A stretch of DNA of 64,000 bases from JBGSMX01 sp963790405 (lineage in GTDB: Bacteria; Actinomycetota; Coriobacteriia; Anaerosomatales; JAGXFU01): positions 186,001 to 250,000 of the forward strand of contig CAWBOJ010000002.1 of the NCBI GenBank assembly GCA_963790405.1, given 5' to 3'. Positions 1 to 9,174 of the stretch are shown piece by piece. The stretch's first letter is position 1, and every line of letters starts with the position of its first letter. A program made the translations under genes and the position numbers. The notes beneath the pieces were generated by a model. It saw only the letters and a program-made list of their open reading frames with translations. It had not been told where the DNA came from and did no database searches.

Positions 1-1987
1 GCGCGATGCGCGCAGCTGGCGTGAGCGAGGTCGTCGTACTCGGCGGCACCGGTGCCGTTTCCTCTTCGGTCGAAGCGGCCCTTAGAAGCAGTCTCGGTAG
101 CTCGCACGTCGAGCGGCTGGCGGGCGCGAACCGCTACGCCACCGCGGTCGACGTCGCAACCTACGGCGTTGAGGAACTCGGTCTGTCGTGGGACGGGCTT
201 GCCATCGCGACCGGCGATCGACTTCCCCGATGCACTCGCCGGCGGTGTCATGCAAGGCATGGCTGGCTCCGTCCTGCTCCTGACGCCGGGCAACACACTT
301 CACGGCGCGACCAGCGCGTGCATCAGCTCGCACCACTCGGCCATCAAGGGGCTGAAGTTCCTCGGCGGAACCGGAGCACTGAGCATTGCCGTGCGTGGCC
401 AAGTGGGCGCGCTTCTGAGCGCGAACACCCCCTCGCCGGACAACGGTGATGGTGACGACGATGGCGACGACGAGACCCCCGATCCCGCGCCCGATCCCGA
501 CCCCGGACCCGACGCCGGACCCGACGCCCGATCCAACCGGCGACACGCACGCCGCTTTGAGCTGGGACGATTACCCGTCCAACTGCCTGAGCTGCCACCC
601 CGACGAGTTCGATGACGCCTACCAAGGCGTGCACTACCAGTGGCAGGGCGAAGCGCCCGAGAACGTCAACCAGCCCGACGTGCTGCAGGGCAAGCTCACC
701 AACGCCATCAACAGCTACTGCGTGAGCATCGACGGCAACTGGCAGATCTGCGGCAAGTGCCACGCCGGCCGAGGCGACATGCCCGTGTGGACCGACACAC
801 CGACCACGCGAGCAACTGCTCAACGTCGACTGCCTCGTGTGTCACAACGCCGACTACGCGGCCGTGCGTACCCGTCTTGCCGACGGATCGCTCGGCCCGA
901 ACACGACCGATACTGCCACGCTCGACTCGTTCGTCCGCAACATCGCCGAGCCCACGCGGGCCAACTGCCTGACCTGCCACGCGTATGCCGGCGGTGGCGA
1001 CGCCGTGAAGCGCGGCGACCTGTCGTGGGCCACAGCCAACACGACCGACCGCACCTACGACGTCCACATGGCGACCACCGGTGCTGACCTGGTGTGCCAG
1101 GAATGTCACGAATGGTCGCAGCACAAGGTCACCGGCCGAGGATCTGACCTGCGAGTCACCGACAACCCCGGCGAAGTGAAGCTGCTCGACGGTCGCGTGC
1201 CACCCCAACAACAACGTCGCAGAGCACCCCTCGGCAATCCAGAACCATGTCGCCCGGGTCGCATGCCAGACGTGCCATATCCCCGAATACGGCCGCAACG
1301 CCGCTGATACCGCGGCGACCGAAGCGACCGAGATCGACCGGAACTGGCTCGATACGGTTCATGTGGGCGGCGCCAAGCCGTGGCATCCTGGCTCGACGAA
1401 GGCCAACGATGTGACACCTGTATACGAGTGGTGGAACGGCACGAGCGACAACATGCTTCTCGGCGATACCGAACCTGACGCCTGAGGGCGACGGCACGTA
1501 TGCGACGTCCAAGCCCGTCGGCTCGGTCAACGACGCGAACGCCCGGCTCTACCCGTTCAAGTACAAGACCGCCACCCAGCCCATGCGTGTTGCGAACAAG
1601 ATGCTGATCGGCATCGACACACTCGACTACATGACCGGTTCCGGCAACCCCTATACGGCCACGGGACTGGGCCTGGCCAACATGGGATTCGGAGCGACCG
1701 ACGCCGCAACTTGGGTCCAGACGAGCACGTACCAGGCGCTCAACCACTCGGTCGCACCCAGCGAAGAAGCGCTACAGTGCACCGACTGCCACGGCTCGAC
1801 CGCGCGAATCGACCTGAAGGGCGATCTCGGCTACCAGCTCAAGGCTTCCGAGGCCACCGTGTGCAGCCAGTGCCACGAGCGTGAGGACATGATGAGCTTC
1901 ACCTCGATCCACAACGAGCACGATCGCTACGACTGCTCCTGGTGCCACACCTTCACGCGACCTGAACGGGAGTTGCGCACTCCCTAG
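1..1987 (+). CDS. Cell-wall-anchored multihaem cytochrome: CWB2 repeat joined to an octahaem tetrathionate reductase-type domain (5' partial, frameshifted)
   Basis: The 5' end lies outside the window. Bases 1 to about 410 encode a CWB2 repeat (VVVLGGTGAVS, RYATAVDVATYG, FPDALAGG, LGGTGALS). An Asp/Pro-rich linker follows, then a cytochrome resembling the octahaem tetrathionate reductase family: CLSCH at 583-597, a VHYQW stretch, NSYCVSIDGNWQICGKCH, CLVCH, CLTCHAYAGGGDAVKRGDL, CQECH, CQTCHIPEYGR, YEWWNGT and LLGD. Two further motifs (CSQCH, CSWCH) lie near the end, giving nine CXXCH plus a CX4CH-like site near 1185. The reading frame shifts near 225, 475, 820, 1190 and 1490, but the protein continues in another frame each time, so I read it as one gene. 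Family members reduce tetrathionate, nitrite or hydroxylamine; the substrate here is unknown. The wall anchor implies an extracytoplasmic enzyme. The C terminus may shift again, because an open frame runs on past 1987. Confidence 0.75.
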
Positions 1988-2041
1988 CCGAGAAGAAGGC
2001 ACGGGAGACGCAGGAGTCGAAGCCGACGTACGAGCAACGCC

Positions 2042-2704
2042 CTACGGAGCCACCGCAACGCTGCGACTGTAGATGGCCAGTTCGCCATCGAGCGTCGTGC
2101 CCATCACCATGCCGGTTGTACCGACCTTGTAGAGAAACAGGTAGTACTTCACGCCCATCCGCCATGCGCGATCCGGGAGCAGATACCCGAGCCTGGCGCG
2201 GGCAGAATCCACCGCGGCCTTCTCCCCTCCACTGGGAGATTCGGGCATGGGACGCGTGTTCGACTCATCGAATGAGTAGATCTCGGGCGCCTCAATCAGT
2301 TCGACTTCCGGCGACCTGAGCGAATTGGCAGTGTGCCCGTTGAGGTACGGAACCTCGATGTACTTGACCTCCTCGCGGGCTGACGTCTCCCATGCGATGA
2401 CCCCGTAGCCGACGAAGACCGGCTCGACGCCGCGCACGTCCACGTAGTCCTTGACGTATGTCTTGTCGGCGGCGGCCGTGGCGGTGGCTTCTTCGTGAAT
2501 CTTGTAGTCGATATGGGCGTCGACCAACGCCGGCATGAACGTCAGCGCCTGTTCGGCATGTTCGTCGAGCGGCATGGTGTCGTAGTGATGTCCGACGGGC
2601 ACCGGGGCGCTGTCGCTCTTGGCATCTGAGCCCAGCCCCAATGCCGAACACCCTCCAGACAGTACCGCCACCAGCAGTAGCGCCAACACCCAACGAGCCC
2701 TCAT
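2042..2704 (-). CDS. Predicted lipoprotein, unknown function
   Basis: A 220-residue protein starting at ATG 2704 behind a GAAGGAGG ribosome site. The N terminus is a lipoprotein signal (MRARWVLALLLVAVLSGGC) with a lipobox ending at Cys19, so it should be anchored to the outer face of the membrane. The mature part is acidic, with no cofactor motif or catalytic signature that I recognise. It ends convergently about 55 bases from the cytochrome gene and diverges from the beta-propeller gene. An upstream in-frame extension to 2956 exists but lacks a ribosome site and would bury the signal peptide. The reading frame is intact. Confidence 0.7.
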   Translation of the reverse strand: MRARWVLALLLVAVLSGGCSALGLGSDAKSDSAPVPVGHHYDTMPLDEHAEQALTFMPALVDAHIDYKIHEEATATAAADKTYVKDYVDVRGVEPVFVGYGVIAWETSAREEVKYIEVPYLNGHTANSLRSPEVELIEAPEIYSFDESNTRPMPESPSGGEKAAVDSARARLGYLLPDRAWRMGVKYYLFLYKVGTTGMVMGTTLDGELAIYSRSVAVAP

Positions 2705-2897
2705 GCCGCCTCCTTCGAAATCACCTTTCTCGCACAACGACTTCGAGATGACATCAGAATACCAGGCGAAGAAGCACGATGGCGCGCCGGAGGCGCCTCG
2801 ACGCCGTTCTGGCGCCGTACGCATGTCGATCGGACCAGACGATTGTCGGCGCGTTACAATGGACGCAGGGGAACCGCATCCGACCTGGGGAGTTCGC

Positions 2898-4898
2898 ATG
2901 CATCCTAAGAAGCACCTGCTCGCGCTTGTGATTTCTGCCGTGCTGGTGTTCGCCATGGCGGGCGCCGTGTGGGCGATCGGAACCGACTTCGTCGACTACG
3001 ACAGCAACCCGGTGATCGATCCAGCGAATGCGGCCTACTATCCCGATGTGCTCTACAGCCCAACGGGCTTCGATGGGCATGGCGCGAACAGCCCGTACAA
3101 GATGTGGTATGACGACGGTGCCAACACGTGGCTCTCGTACTCAGATGACGGGTTCAACTGGACCAATCTGGACACCCCCGTCATCGTGGGCCTCCGCCAC
3201 CCGCAGGTACAGTACAGCGCCTCGGCGTTTGGTGACAGCGCGGGCGATCCGATTCAGGCGGCATTCCCCGAGACATACTCGGTCACCCCGTACTACAAGA
3301 TGTGGACGTGGAACAACGAGAACAACGCCAACGGGAAGATTCGGTTCGCCTACTCGGCTGATGGAGTCACCTGGCACACGAATTACCCTCGGGATCTAGT
3401 CCCAAGCTCGATACTGTCGGGCAGTTCAGTCGTATACGACCTTGAAGTGCTCTTTGAAAATGGCACGTACTACGGCTACGCCGACAACAACGGCAACATC
3501 TACAACTGCACGTCATCCGACGGGACCACCTGGACGGGAGGAGCTCAGGCCATTCCCAAGGGTGCGGGTGGAGAATGGGACAGCTCAACGTTCTCTCGAG
3601 CTGCAGTCGTTCGCGTCACAGACACCGAATGGCACATGTGGTTCGGTGGATCTACTTCTGGCGGAGGCAATCAGGGCATAGGCCACGCAACTTCAAGTGA
3701 CGGCACTAACTGGACCAAAGACTCGCCGAACGTGCCTATCCAGTCGCTCGGCGGCTACGGTCCGTTCGGTGGCCTGGGCGACACGGGTACGTGGAATGCC
3801 GCAAGAAACTACGCCATCAGTGTCATCTACGATGCGAACAGCTTCAGTGGCAATGGTGAAGCCGCTCAGCTCAAGATGTGGCGCAGCGGCAAGGACATGG
3901 AATCGGGAGGCAACTACGCGATCGGCGTCACGGGCATCGAGCCCGTACCGGTGCCTGAACCTGACACCACAACGTACTACTCGATCGAAGGCTCCAACCG
4001 CTTCCAGACAGCCATCGAAGCCAGCCGGGAAAGCTTCCCGAACGGTGCGGACACCGTCATCCTCGCAACCAGCCGCAACTGGCCCGACGCCATGGGCGGC
4101 TCGGCCCTAGCCGGCGCGTACGAGTGTCCGATCCTACTCGTGGACACGAACTCGATTTCGCCCGAGGTCGCCGAGGAGATCAAGCGTCTCGGCGCGAAGG
4201 AGGCATTCGTCTTGGGCGGACCGGTAGCGATCAGCGAAGACGTGGCAACGGAACTGGCCAAGAGCCTGACCGTCAACCGACTAGGTGGAGTGGATCGCTA
4301 CGAAACCGCTGAGCTGATTGCAGCTGCCGTTGTGAAGAAGCTCGGCAGCACATACGACGGCACGGCATTCGCCGCAACGGGAGCGAACTTCCCTGACGCT
4401 CTCGCGGCAAGCCCCGTCGCATGCGCGAAGGGATGGCCAATCTACCTCGTGAGTCCCTCACTCGGCGCACCCACAGAAGCCATGCAGGACAACGAAGTGG
4501 CGGACGTACTCACGCTTGGCGGCACGGCTGCCGTCAGCGCTACTCACCAGAAAGCCCTCGTAGACGCATTCGGCGGAGCCAAGGTGAAGCGCCTCGCAGG
4601 CGACACTCGATACGCAACGGCTGTCGAGATCGCAACGTACGGCGTGGACGATGCCGGTCTCAGCTGGGACTGGACAGCCATTGCCACAGGCGAGAACTTC
4701 CCGGATGCCCTCTCGGGTGGCGTGGTACCGGCGCGGAAGCGTTCGGTCATGCTGCTCACGAAGACCGCAACGCTGCCGTACGTCGTGAAGACAGCGCTCG
4801 GCGCGAATAGAGAAGATATCGCGAACGTCTACTACCTGGGTGGCCCCGAGGCCGTCTCGCTGGCCGTTCGTGCTGAGGTGGCCGGCCAGCTGCGATAG
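2898..4898 (+). CDS. Secreted beta-propeller protein with three C-terminal CWB2 cell-wall-binding repeats
   Basis: A 666-residue exported protein. Residues 1-26 form a signal peptide (MHPKKHLLALVISAVLVFAMAG). Residues about 30-340 contain repeated SxDGxxW blades (YSDDGFNWTN, YSADGVTWHT, SSDGTTWTGG, SSDGTNWTKD) and YKMWYDDG/YKMWTWNN strands. This is the pattern of five-bladed propellers of the GH32/43/68/130 type and related carbohydrate-binding proteins. Residues about 350-666 are three CWB2 repeats (VILATSRNWPDAMGGSALAG, FAATGANFPDALAAS, AIATGENFPDALSGG), which in clostridia hold proteins to anionic wall polymers. I chose ATG 2898 because the signal peptide follows directly; a longer frame upstream has none. 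A TACAAT box lies at 2855-2860. No catalytic residues can be assigned, so it may bind glycans rather than cleave them. The frame is intact. Confidence 0.8.
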   Translation: MHPKKHLLALVISAVLVFAMAGAVWAIGTDFVDYDSNPVIDPANAAYYPDVLYSPTGFDGHGANSPYKMWYDDGANTWLSYSDDGFNWTNLDTPVIVGLRHPQVQYSASAFGDSAGDPIQAAFPETYSVTPYYKMWTWNNENNANGKIRFAYSADGVTWHTNYPRDLVPSSILSGSSVVYDLEVLFENGTYYGYADNNGNIYNCTSSDGTTWTGGAQAIPKGAGGEWDSSTFSRAAVVRVTDTEWHMWFGGSTSGGGNQGIGHATSSDGTNWTKDSPNVPIQSLGGYGPFGGLGDTGTWNAARNYAISVIYDANSFSGNGEAAQLKMWRSGKDMESGGNYAIGVTGIEPVPVPEPDTTTYYSIEGSNRFQTAIEASRESFPNGADTVILATSRNWPDAMGGSALAGAYECPILLVDTNSISPEVAEEIKRLGAKEAFVLGGPVAISEDVATELAKSLTVNRLGGVDRYETAELIAAAVVKKLGSTYDGTAFAATGANFPDALAASPVACAKGWPIYLVSPSLGAPTEAMQDNEVADVLTLGGTAAVSATHQKALVDAFGGAKVKRLAGDTRYATAVEIATYGVDDAGLSWDWTAIATGENFPDALSGGVVPARKRSVMLLTKTATLPYVVKTALGANREDIANVYYLGGPEAVSLAVRAEVAGQLR

Positions 4899-4954
4899 GC
4901 GACGTGGCGTAGAGTTACGATTCATCGCCCGCTCGCTACCATACTGCCGAACCA

Positions 4955-5050
4955 TGCCGTTCGTATCCCGTAGATGACCTTTCGTCCCGCCCGGCTGCCG
5001 TTAGTCATCCAACTATAACCGTTTGTCTCCCGATAGCCGACGTTCATCGT
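4955..5050. repeat. Imperfect direct repeats upstream of the beta-helix gene
   Basis: The gap between the propeller gene and the beta-helix gene holds two similar blocks: CCGTTCGTATCCCGTAGATG near 4960 and CCGTTTGTCTCCCGATAGCC near 5019. Weaker relatives of the same pattern (CCTTTCGTCCCG; CGTTCATCG) lie between and after them. They could be tandem regulator sites or remnants of a small repeat; nothing in the sequence decides. Confidence 0.3.
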
Positions 5051-5075
5051 ATCAGCGGTTACTCGGGAGGTTGTC

Positions 5076-6782
5076 ATGAGTCACACACCGGTTCGTCATC
5101 GCTTCATCAGGCTACTGCTGCCCTTCGCACTGTGCGTCTCCATGGTTCCGCTCGCGGTGGCGCCGACCACTGCAGCCGGCGATGTCATCGGCGGCGTGTA
5201 TGTCGATGCGTCCAGCGGAAACGATGCAAACCCCGGCACGGCAGCCGAACCATTCAAGACTCTCACGCACGCTCTCGCGAGCGCCGCTGCAACCACGGCG
5301 ATCGATACCGTGCTCGTGCAACCCGGCACGTATGACGCGGCAAACGGAGAGGTATTCCCGCTAATCAACGAAGGCACCAGCCTTATCGGCGCCCAGGGAC
5401 CCGAAGTCACGATCATCCGCGGGAACGGCACGTCTGGGATCCTGGTTGGCGCGGGCTTCACAGAAGGCAACGTCATCTCAGGGCTCACGTTCACTGGTGG
5501 CGGTGTCGATGCAGGCGCCGCAATGAACATCCGGCTGGGGTCGGACACTGGACCCGGTTCGCCACTTATTCAGAACAACGTGTTCGAGGGCAACACTTCC
5601 TCCTACATCGGTGGGGCTCTCGTGTTGACCGCTACCGGCCTCGGGTCACTCGAACCTCTCGTGCAAGGCAATACGTTTCGCAATAACACTGCCGAGCAGG
5701 GCGGTGCCGTCGCGATACGCGGCAGCGTGTCCGCGAAGCTGGTTGGCAATGTGTTCGACGGCAACTCCGCCTACATGGCCGGAGCGATACTGGTACTGAG
5801 CTCGGACTCCACTATCGTCATCGACAACAACACCTTCGTGGACAACGAGGCTCGATCGTTGGCAGGCGCTGTCTACATGAATCCCGTCGGCAACCAGACG
5901 CACTCGATCTGCGGCAACACCTTCACGACCAATCACGCCGCCTACGACGGCGGGGCGCTCTTCCTGAACAAGGGAAACATCACCGTTTCCGGCAATCACG
6001 CGAGCGACAACTCGGCTGAAGGCTTCGGTGGATTCACCAGAATCGGATCCGCAATCGTCGGCGCGGAGAACAACGACATCGCAAACTCGCGCGGTGGCGA
6101 AGGTGGAGCCGCATGGCACGTGACCGATGGAACTCTGACCGAGCTCAACGACACGGTAATCGACAGCGTGGATTCTCCCAGCGCGACCACCGGCGAGCCA
6201 GCCGCAACGGTCGAAATCGACAACAGCATCTACTGGAACCCCACGTTGGAGATGGATATCCAGCGCGCAGACTCGATCAGCTACAGCTGCGTGTCGGACT
6301 CCCTGGTCAGCGATACCAGCCGAGGAAACATCGTCGGAACTGACGTCATAGACAGCGACCCCGAGTTCACAGCGCCCGGCAGCGGTGACCCGGAACTTCC
6401 GCTCGGCTCACCGTGCATCGACACGGCCGACTCGGCCCTCGCCCCGGACTTTGATGGATTCGGTCACCTTCGTCCCCAGGACGGTAACGGCGACAGCATC
6501 CCCCAGCCCGACATGGGCTGCTTCGAGTGGGGACCGCTGGCCGAGGCTGAATCCCCGGCTGCAGAAGTCCCGGCTGCCGAGGAACCGAGCTACGTCCCCG
6601 TCGTCGTGGTGCCGGAGATCCCCGAGTCCCCTGAAGTGACACTCAGCACCCGTGGCAGCTTGCCGAAAGCCCCCAGGAGCGCAGCTCCCGGCAGCTCCCG
6701 CACCAAGCCCCTGGTTGTTCCCGACACGACAATTGCCGTGGTCCCCGACGTCATCAAGACCGGGGGCGGCCGACGCAAGTAA
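5076..6782 (+). CDS. Secreted right-handed beta-helix protein (DUF1565/pectin-lyase fold)
   Basis: A 568-residue exported protein behind a GGGAGG ribosome site. Residues 1-34 form a signal peptide. Residues about 38-75 match the DUF1565 start (YVDASSGNDANPGTAAEPFKTL), which precedes many parallel beta-helices. Residues about 100-330 carry helix rungs with N-G-N/F repeats (IQNNVFEGNTSS, VQGNTFRNNTAEQGG, LVGNVFDGNSAYM, IDNNTFVDNEARS, ICGNTFTTNHAA). A domain with CVSDS and DPEFTAPGSGDPELPLGSPCID follows. The tail from about residue 485 is rich in Pro, Ala and Glu and ends in basic residues (GGGRRK). No CWB2 or sortase motif is visible. Possible roles are polysaccharide binding, polysaccharide cleavage or adhesion; no catalytic set can be recognised. 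Confidence 0.75.
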   Translation: MSHTPVRHRFIRLLLPFALCVSMVPLAVAPTTAAGDVIGGVYVDASSGNDANPGTAAEPFKTLTHALASAAATTAIDTVLVQPGTYDAANGEVFPLINEGTSLIGAQGPEVTIIRGNGTSGILVGAGFTEGNVISGLTFTGGGVDAGAAMNIRLGSDTGPGSPLIQNNVFEGNTSSYIGGALVLTATGLGSLEPLVQGNTFRNNTAEQGGAVAIRGSVSAKLVGNVFDGNSAYMAGAILVLSSDSTIVIDNNTFVDNEARSLAGAVYMNPVGNQTHSICGNTFTTNHAAYDGGALFLNKGNITVSGNHASDNSAEGFGGFTRIGSAIVGAENNDIANSRGGEGGAAWHVTDGTLTELNDTVIDSVDSPSATTGEPAATVEIDNSIYWNPTLEMDIQRADSISYSCVSDSLVSDTSRGNIVGTDVIDSDPEFTAPGSGDPELPLGSPCIDTADSALAPDFDGFGHLRPQDGNGDSIPQPDMGCFEWGPLAEAESPAAEVPAAEEPSYVPVVVVPEIPESPEVTLSTRGSLPKAPRSAAPGSSRTKPLVVPDTTIAVVPDVIKTGGGRRK

Positions 6783-6828
6783 GGTCTGCGACAAGCTACC
6801 TCCTGCCGCATGGCCCAGCAACGCAAAT

Positions 6829-6859
6829 AGGTCGGAGTGCCTTCGGGCCTCCGACCTAC
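6829..6859 (-). terminator. Hairpin terminator, copy of the one behind the initiator tRNA
   Basis: A stem TAGGTCGGAG / CTCCGACCTA closes an 11-base loop. On the minus strand it is followed by ATTTGCG. It lies downstream of the SDR gene and can end that transcript. The nine-base stem core AGGTCGGAG is identical to the terminator at 14717-14747, and the distance to the tRNA-like sequence beside it is also conserved. Confidence 0.6.
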
Positions 6860-6872
6860 TGGTTTCCTAGCA

Positions 6873-6900
6873 GCGGGGACAGAATTCGAGCCTGCGGCCC
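6873..6900 (-). pseudogene. Decayed 3' end of an initiator tRNA gene (possible attachment-site repeat)
   Basis: Read on the minus strand, these 28 bases resemble the T arm and acceptor 3' strand of the initiator tRNA at 14758-14834: about 22 of 28 positions agree, including AGCGGGGA and ATTCGA on the plus strand. The T stem can still pair with G-U closures, but the T loop has changed and no CCA follows. No other tRNA part is present upstream. Together with the copied terminator this forms a direct repeat of roughly 70 bases with the tRNA locus about 7.9 kb away. Confidence 0.55.
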
Positions 6901-6907
6901 CTCGTCC

Positions 6908-7718
6908 CTACTTCCCGGCCCACCGCTTGCCGAAGAAGCGCATCATGAACCCGTCGCCGAGGAGCTGGCGCGCCCGCAGGATGGGCCTCGCGTAGGCGGC
7001 TATCGGGTACCGAAGACGGTCGGACGGATCCTGGGCGGCCTGCCAGATCTCCTCGGCAGCTTTGGTCGGGCTCGTGCGATCGGTGATGCTGCCCTCGAAG
7101 CGCTCCATGGCTTCCATGAGCTCCCGGTACTCCTCGGGTTTGGCGGCCTTGTCGCCCAGAACCTTGCCCCATATCGCGGTCTCCACGAAACCCGGCTCGA
7201 TCACCTTCACGCGAATGCCGAATGGTTTGAGTTCGTGCCACATGCCCTCGCTGAATCCTTCGAGGGCGTGCTTCGACGCGTTGTACACGCCGAAGAACGG
7301 GAAGACCATTCGGCCGCCCAGTGAGGTGACATTCACGATCGTCCCGCTGCCTCGCTCGCGCATCGCGGGAACGAACCCGTACGCGAGATCGAGCTGCTCG
7401 AACACGTTGACACGGAAGATGCGGCGCACTTCGGCAGCAGAGGCGAACTCGATAGGGCCGAACTGCAACACTCCCGCGTTGTTGATGATGATGTCCGGGC
7501 AGCCATGTCGCTCGAGAACGCGCGGCTGCGAACTCGGCGCCGCACCCCTCGCAATCCAGATCGAGCGCTTCGACGTGGACCTCGCCGGGCCACTCCACAT
7601 CCCGCATCCGCTCCGGATCGCGCACGGTACCGATGACCGTCCAGCCTTGCGATGCGAAGTGCTCGGCGCACGCGCGCCCGATACCTGTCGAAACGCCGGT
7701 AATCAGGACACTCGACAT
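6908..7718 (-). CDS. Short-chain dehydrogenase/reductase (one frameshift)
   Basis: An NAD(P)-dependent oxidoreductase of about 270 residues. The N terminus carries the Rossmann motif TGVSTGIG at residues 8-15; the middle has NNAG; the active site is YNASK with an upstream Ser (VTSLGG). Start ATG 7718 has a CTGGAGGAG ribosome site. The frame shifts near 7515, just before the IIINNAGVL segment; the length (811 nt) fits a single indel. It diverges from the FAD oxidoreductase gene and shares its promoter region. In many bacteria an SDR of this kind accompanies the COG2907/DUF1365/Cfa cluster that follows, so a role in lipid metabolism is plausible, but the substrate is unknown. Confidence 0.8.
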
Positions 7719-7838
7719 GTTGCTCCTCCAGGCGGCTGTTGTGCGGACACACCATACAAGCGGCAGAATATGGGAACAACACCTATGTACCCCCATGCAG
7801 GGCAGATGCCGCAGTTTCCGCTCGCAAGGAGGCCGGGT

Positions 7839-9174
7839 GTGAGAATCGCGATCGTCGGATCTGGGATCTCCGGAGTGAGTGCGGCGTGGCTTCTGTCGAA
7901 GGACCACACCGTCGACCTGTACGAGGCGAACGACTATCTGGGTGGCCACACGTGCACAGTCGATCTCACGGTCGACGGAGTCACGTTCCCGGTGGACACC
8001 GGATTCCAGGTCTTCAACGCTCGCACCTACCCGAATCTGATCCGGTTCTTCCGCCACCTCGAGATCGACTGGACCGAAAGCGACATGTCGTTCTCCGTCC
8101 AGGTCCCTGCCCACGGGATCGAGTGGGCCGGCAGTAGCATCGACAGCGTGTTCGCCCAGCGCAGAAACATCGTCAACCCTGCATTCCTGAAGATGCTCGC
8201 GGATGTGGTGCGCTTCTCGCACGATGCCGACCGACTGCTCGCCGACCCGACTCTTGACGAGCTCACCTTGGGCGAGCTGCTCGCCCGCGAAGGCTACAGC
8301 GCAGCCTTCACCGACTGGTACCTCATCCCCATGGGAAGCGCGATCTGGTCCACCCCGCCCGGGGAGATGCATGCGTACCCGGCGGGCACGTTCCTGCGCT
8401 TCTGCAACAACCACGGGCTGCTGCACATCACCGGCAAGCCGAAGTGGCGCTCGGTGATCGGAGGTGCACGCACCTACATCGAACGAGCCGCCCAAACGCT
8501 GAGCGGAGAGGTGTATGCGGGCGAGCCCGTCGACACCGTCACCCGAACCGCCGACGGCGTGCGGGTCGCCACTTCTCGGCGAACTGAGTCCTACGACGCC
8601 GTGGTCATCGCCGCACATCCGCCCCAGACACTGCGAATGCTCGAAAATCCAACCCCGGAAGAACACGCGATTCTGGGAGCGTTCTCGTTCTGGGACAACG
8701 AAGTCGTGCTTCACACCGACCGCACCTTCATGCCCGACAGCCGATCGTGCCTGGGCCGCATGGAACTTCTACTCGGAGGGCGACGATATCCGCAAGGACA
8801 CGCTCGTGCTCACGTACCTGATCAACCGCCTGCAACAACTCCCCGTCGAGACGCCGGTGATGGAGACGCTCAACCACCACAGGGAGCCTGCCGCGGGCAC
8901 GCTGATCGACACTCTGGTCTTCGAGCACCCGTCATTCACACGCGACGCGATCCGCGCTCAACAGCGCATGCACGAGATTCAGGGCCACGGCGGAGTCTGG
9001 TACGCAGGAGCATGGACCAGGTATGGGTTCCATGAAGACGGCATTCTGTCGGGGGTCAAGGTCGCCGAGGCTCTTGGAGCGACCCTGCCGTGGAGCCACG
9101 AACTCGACGAGACGCGAACCATGGTGCTGCCCCAGTTCGCCGAACCGGGCGAGCACGTCGCGGAGACACCGTGA
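7839..9174 (+). CDS. FAD-dependent amine-oxidase-like oxidoreductase of the COG2907 type (one frameshift)
   Basis: A flavoprotein of about 445 residues. The FAD-binding dinucleotide fold sits at the very start (IAIVGSGISGVSAAWLL, then YEANDYLGGHTCTV). A central segment has IPMGSAIWSTPPGEM, and a C-terminal FAD-contacting segment has GVWYAGAWTRYGFHEDGILSGVKVAEALG. GTG 7839 is the best start: AAGGAGG lies six bases upstream and the glycine-rich motif begins at once. One base is surplus near 8745. Its stop overlaps the start of the DUF1365 gene (GTGA), so the two are coupled. Relatives of this family sit next to cyclopropane-fatty-acid synthase genes and act on fatty acyl chains in membranes, for example by desaturation; the exact reaction here is inferred from context. 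Confidence 0.8.

Noticed and set aside
6867..8714. Long minus-strand open frame opposite the FAD oxidoreductase
   Set aside because: Only its 3' third matches a known family (SDR); the rest is the shadow of the FAD oxidoreductase. The SDR start at 7718 has its own ribosome site.
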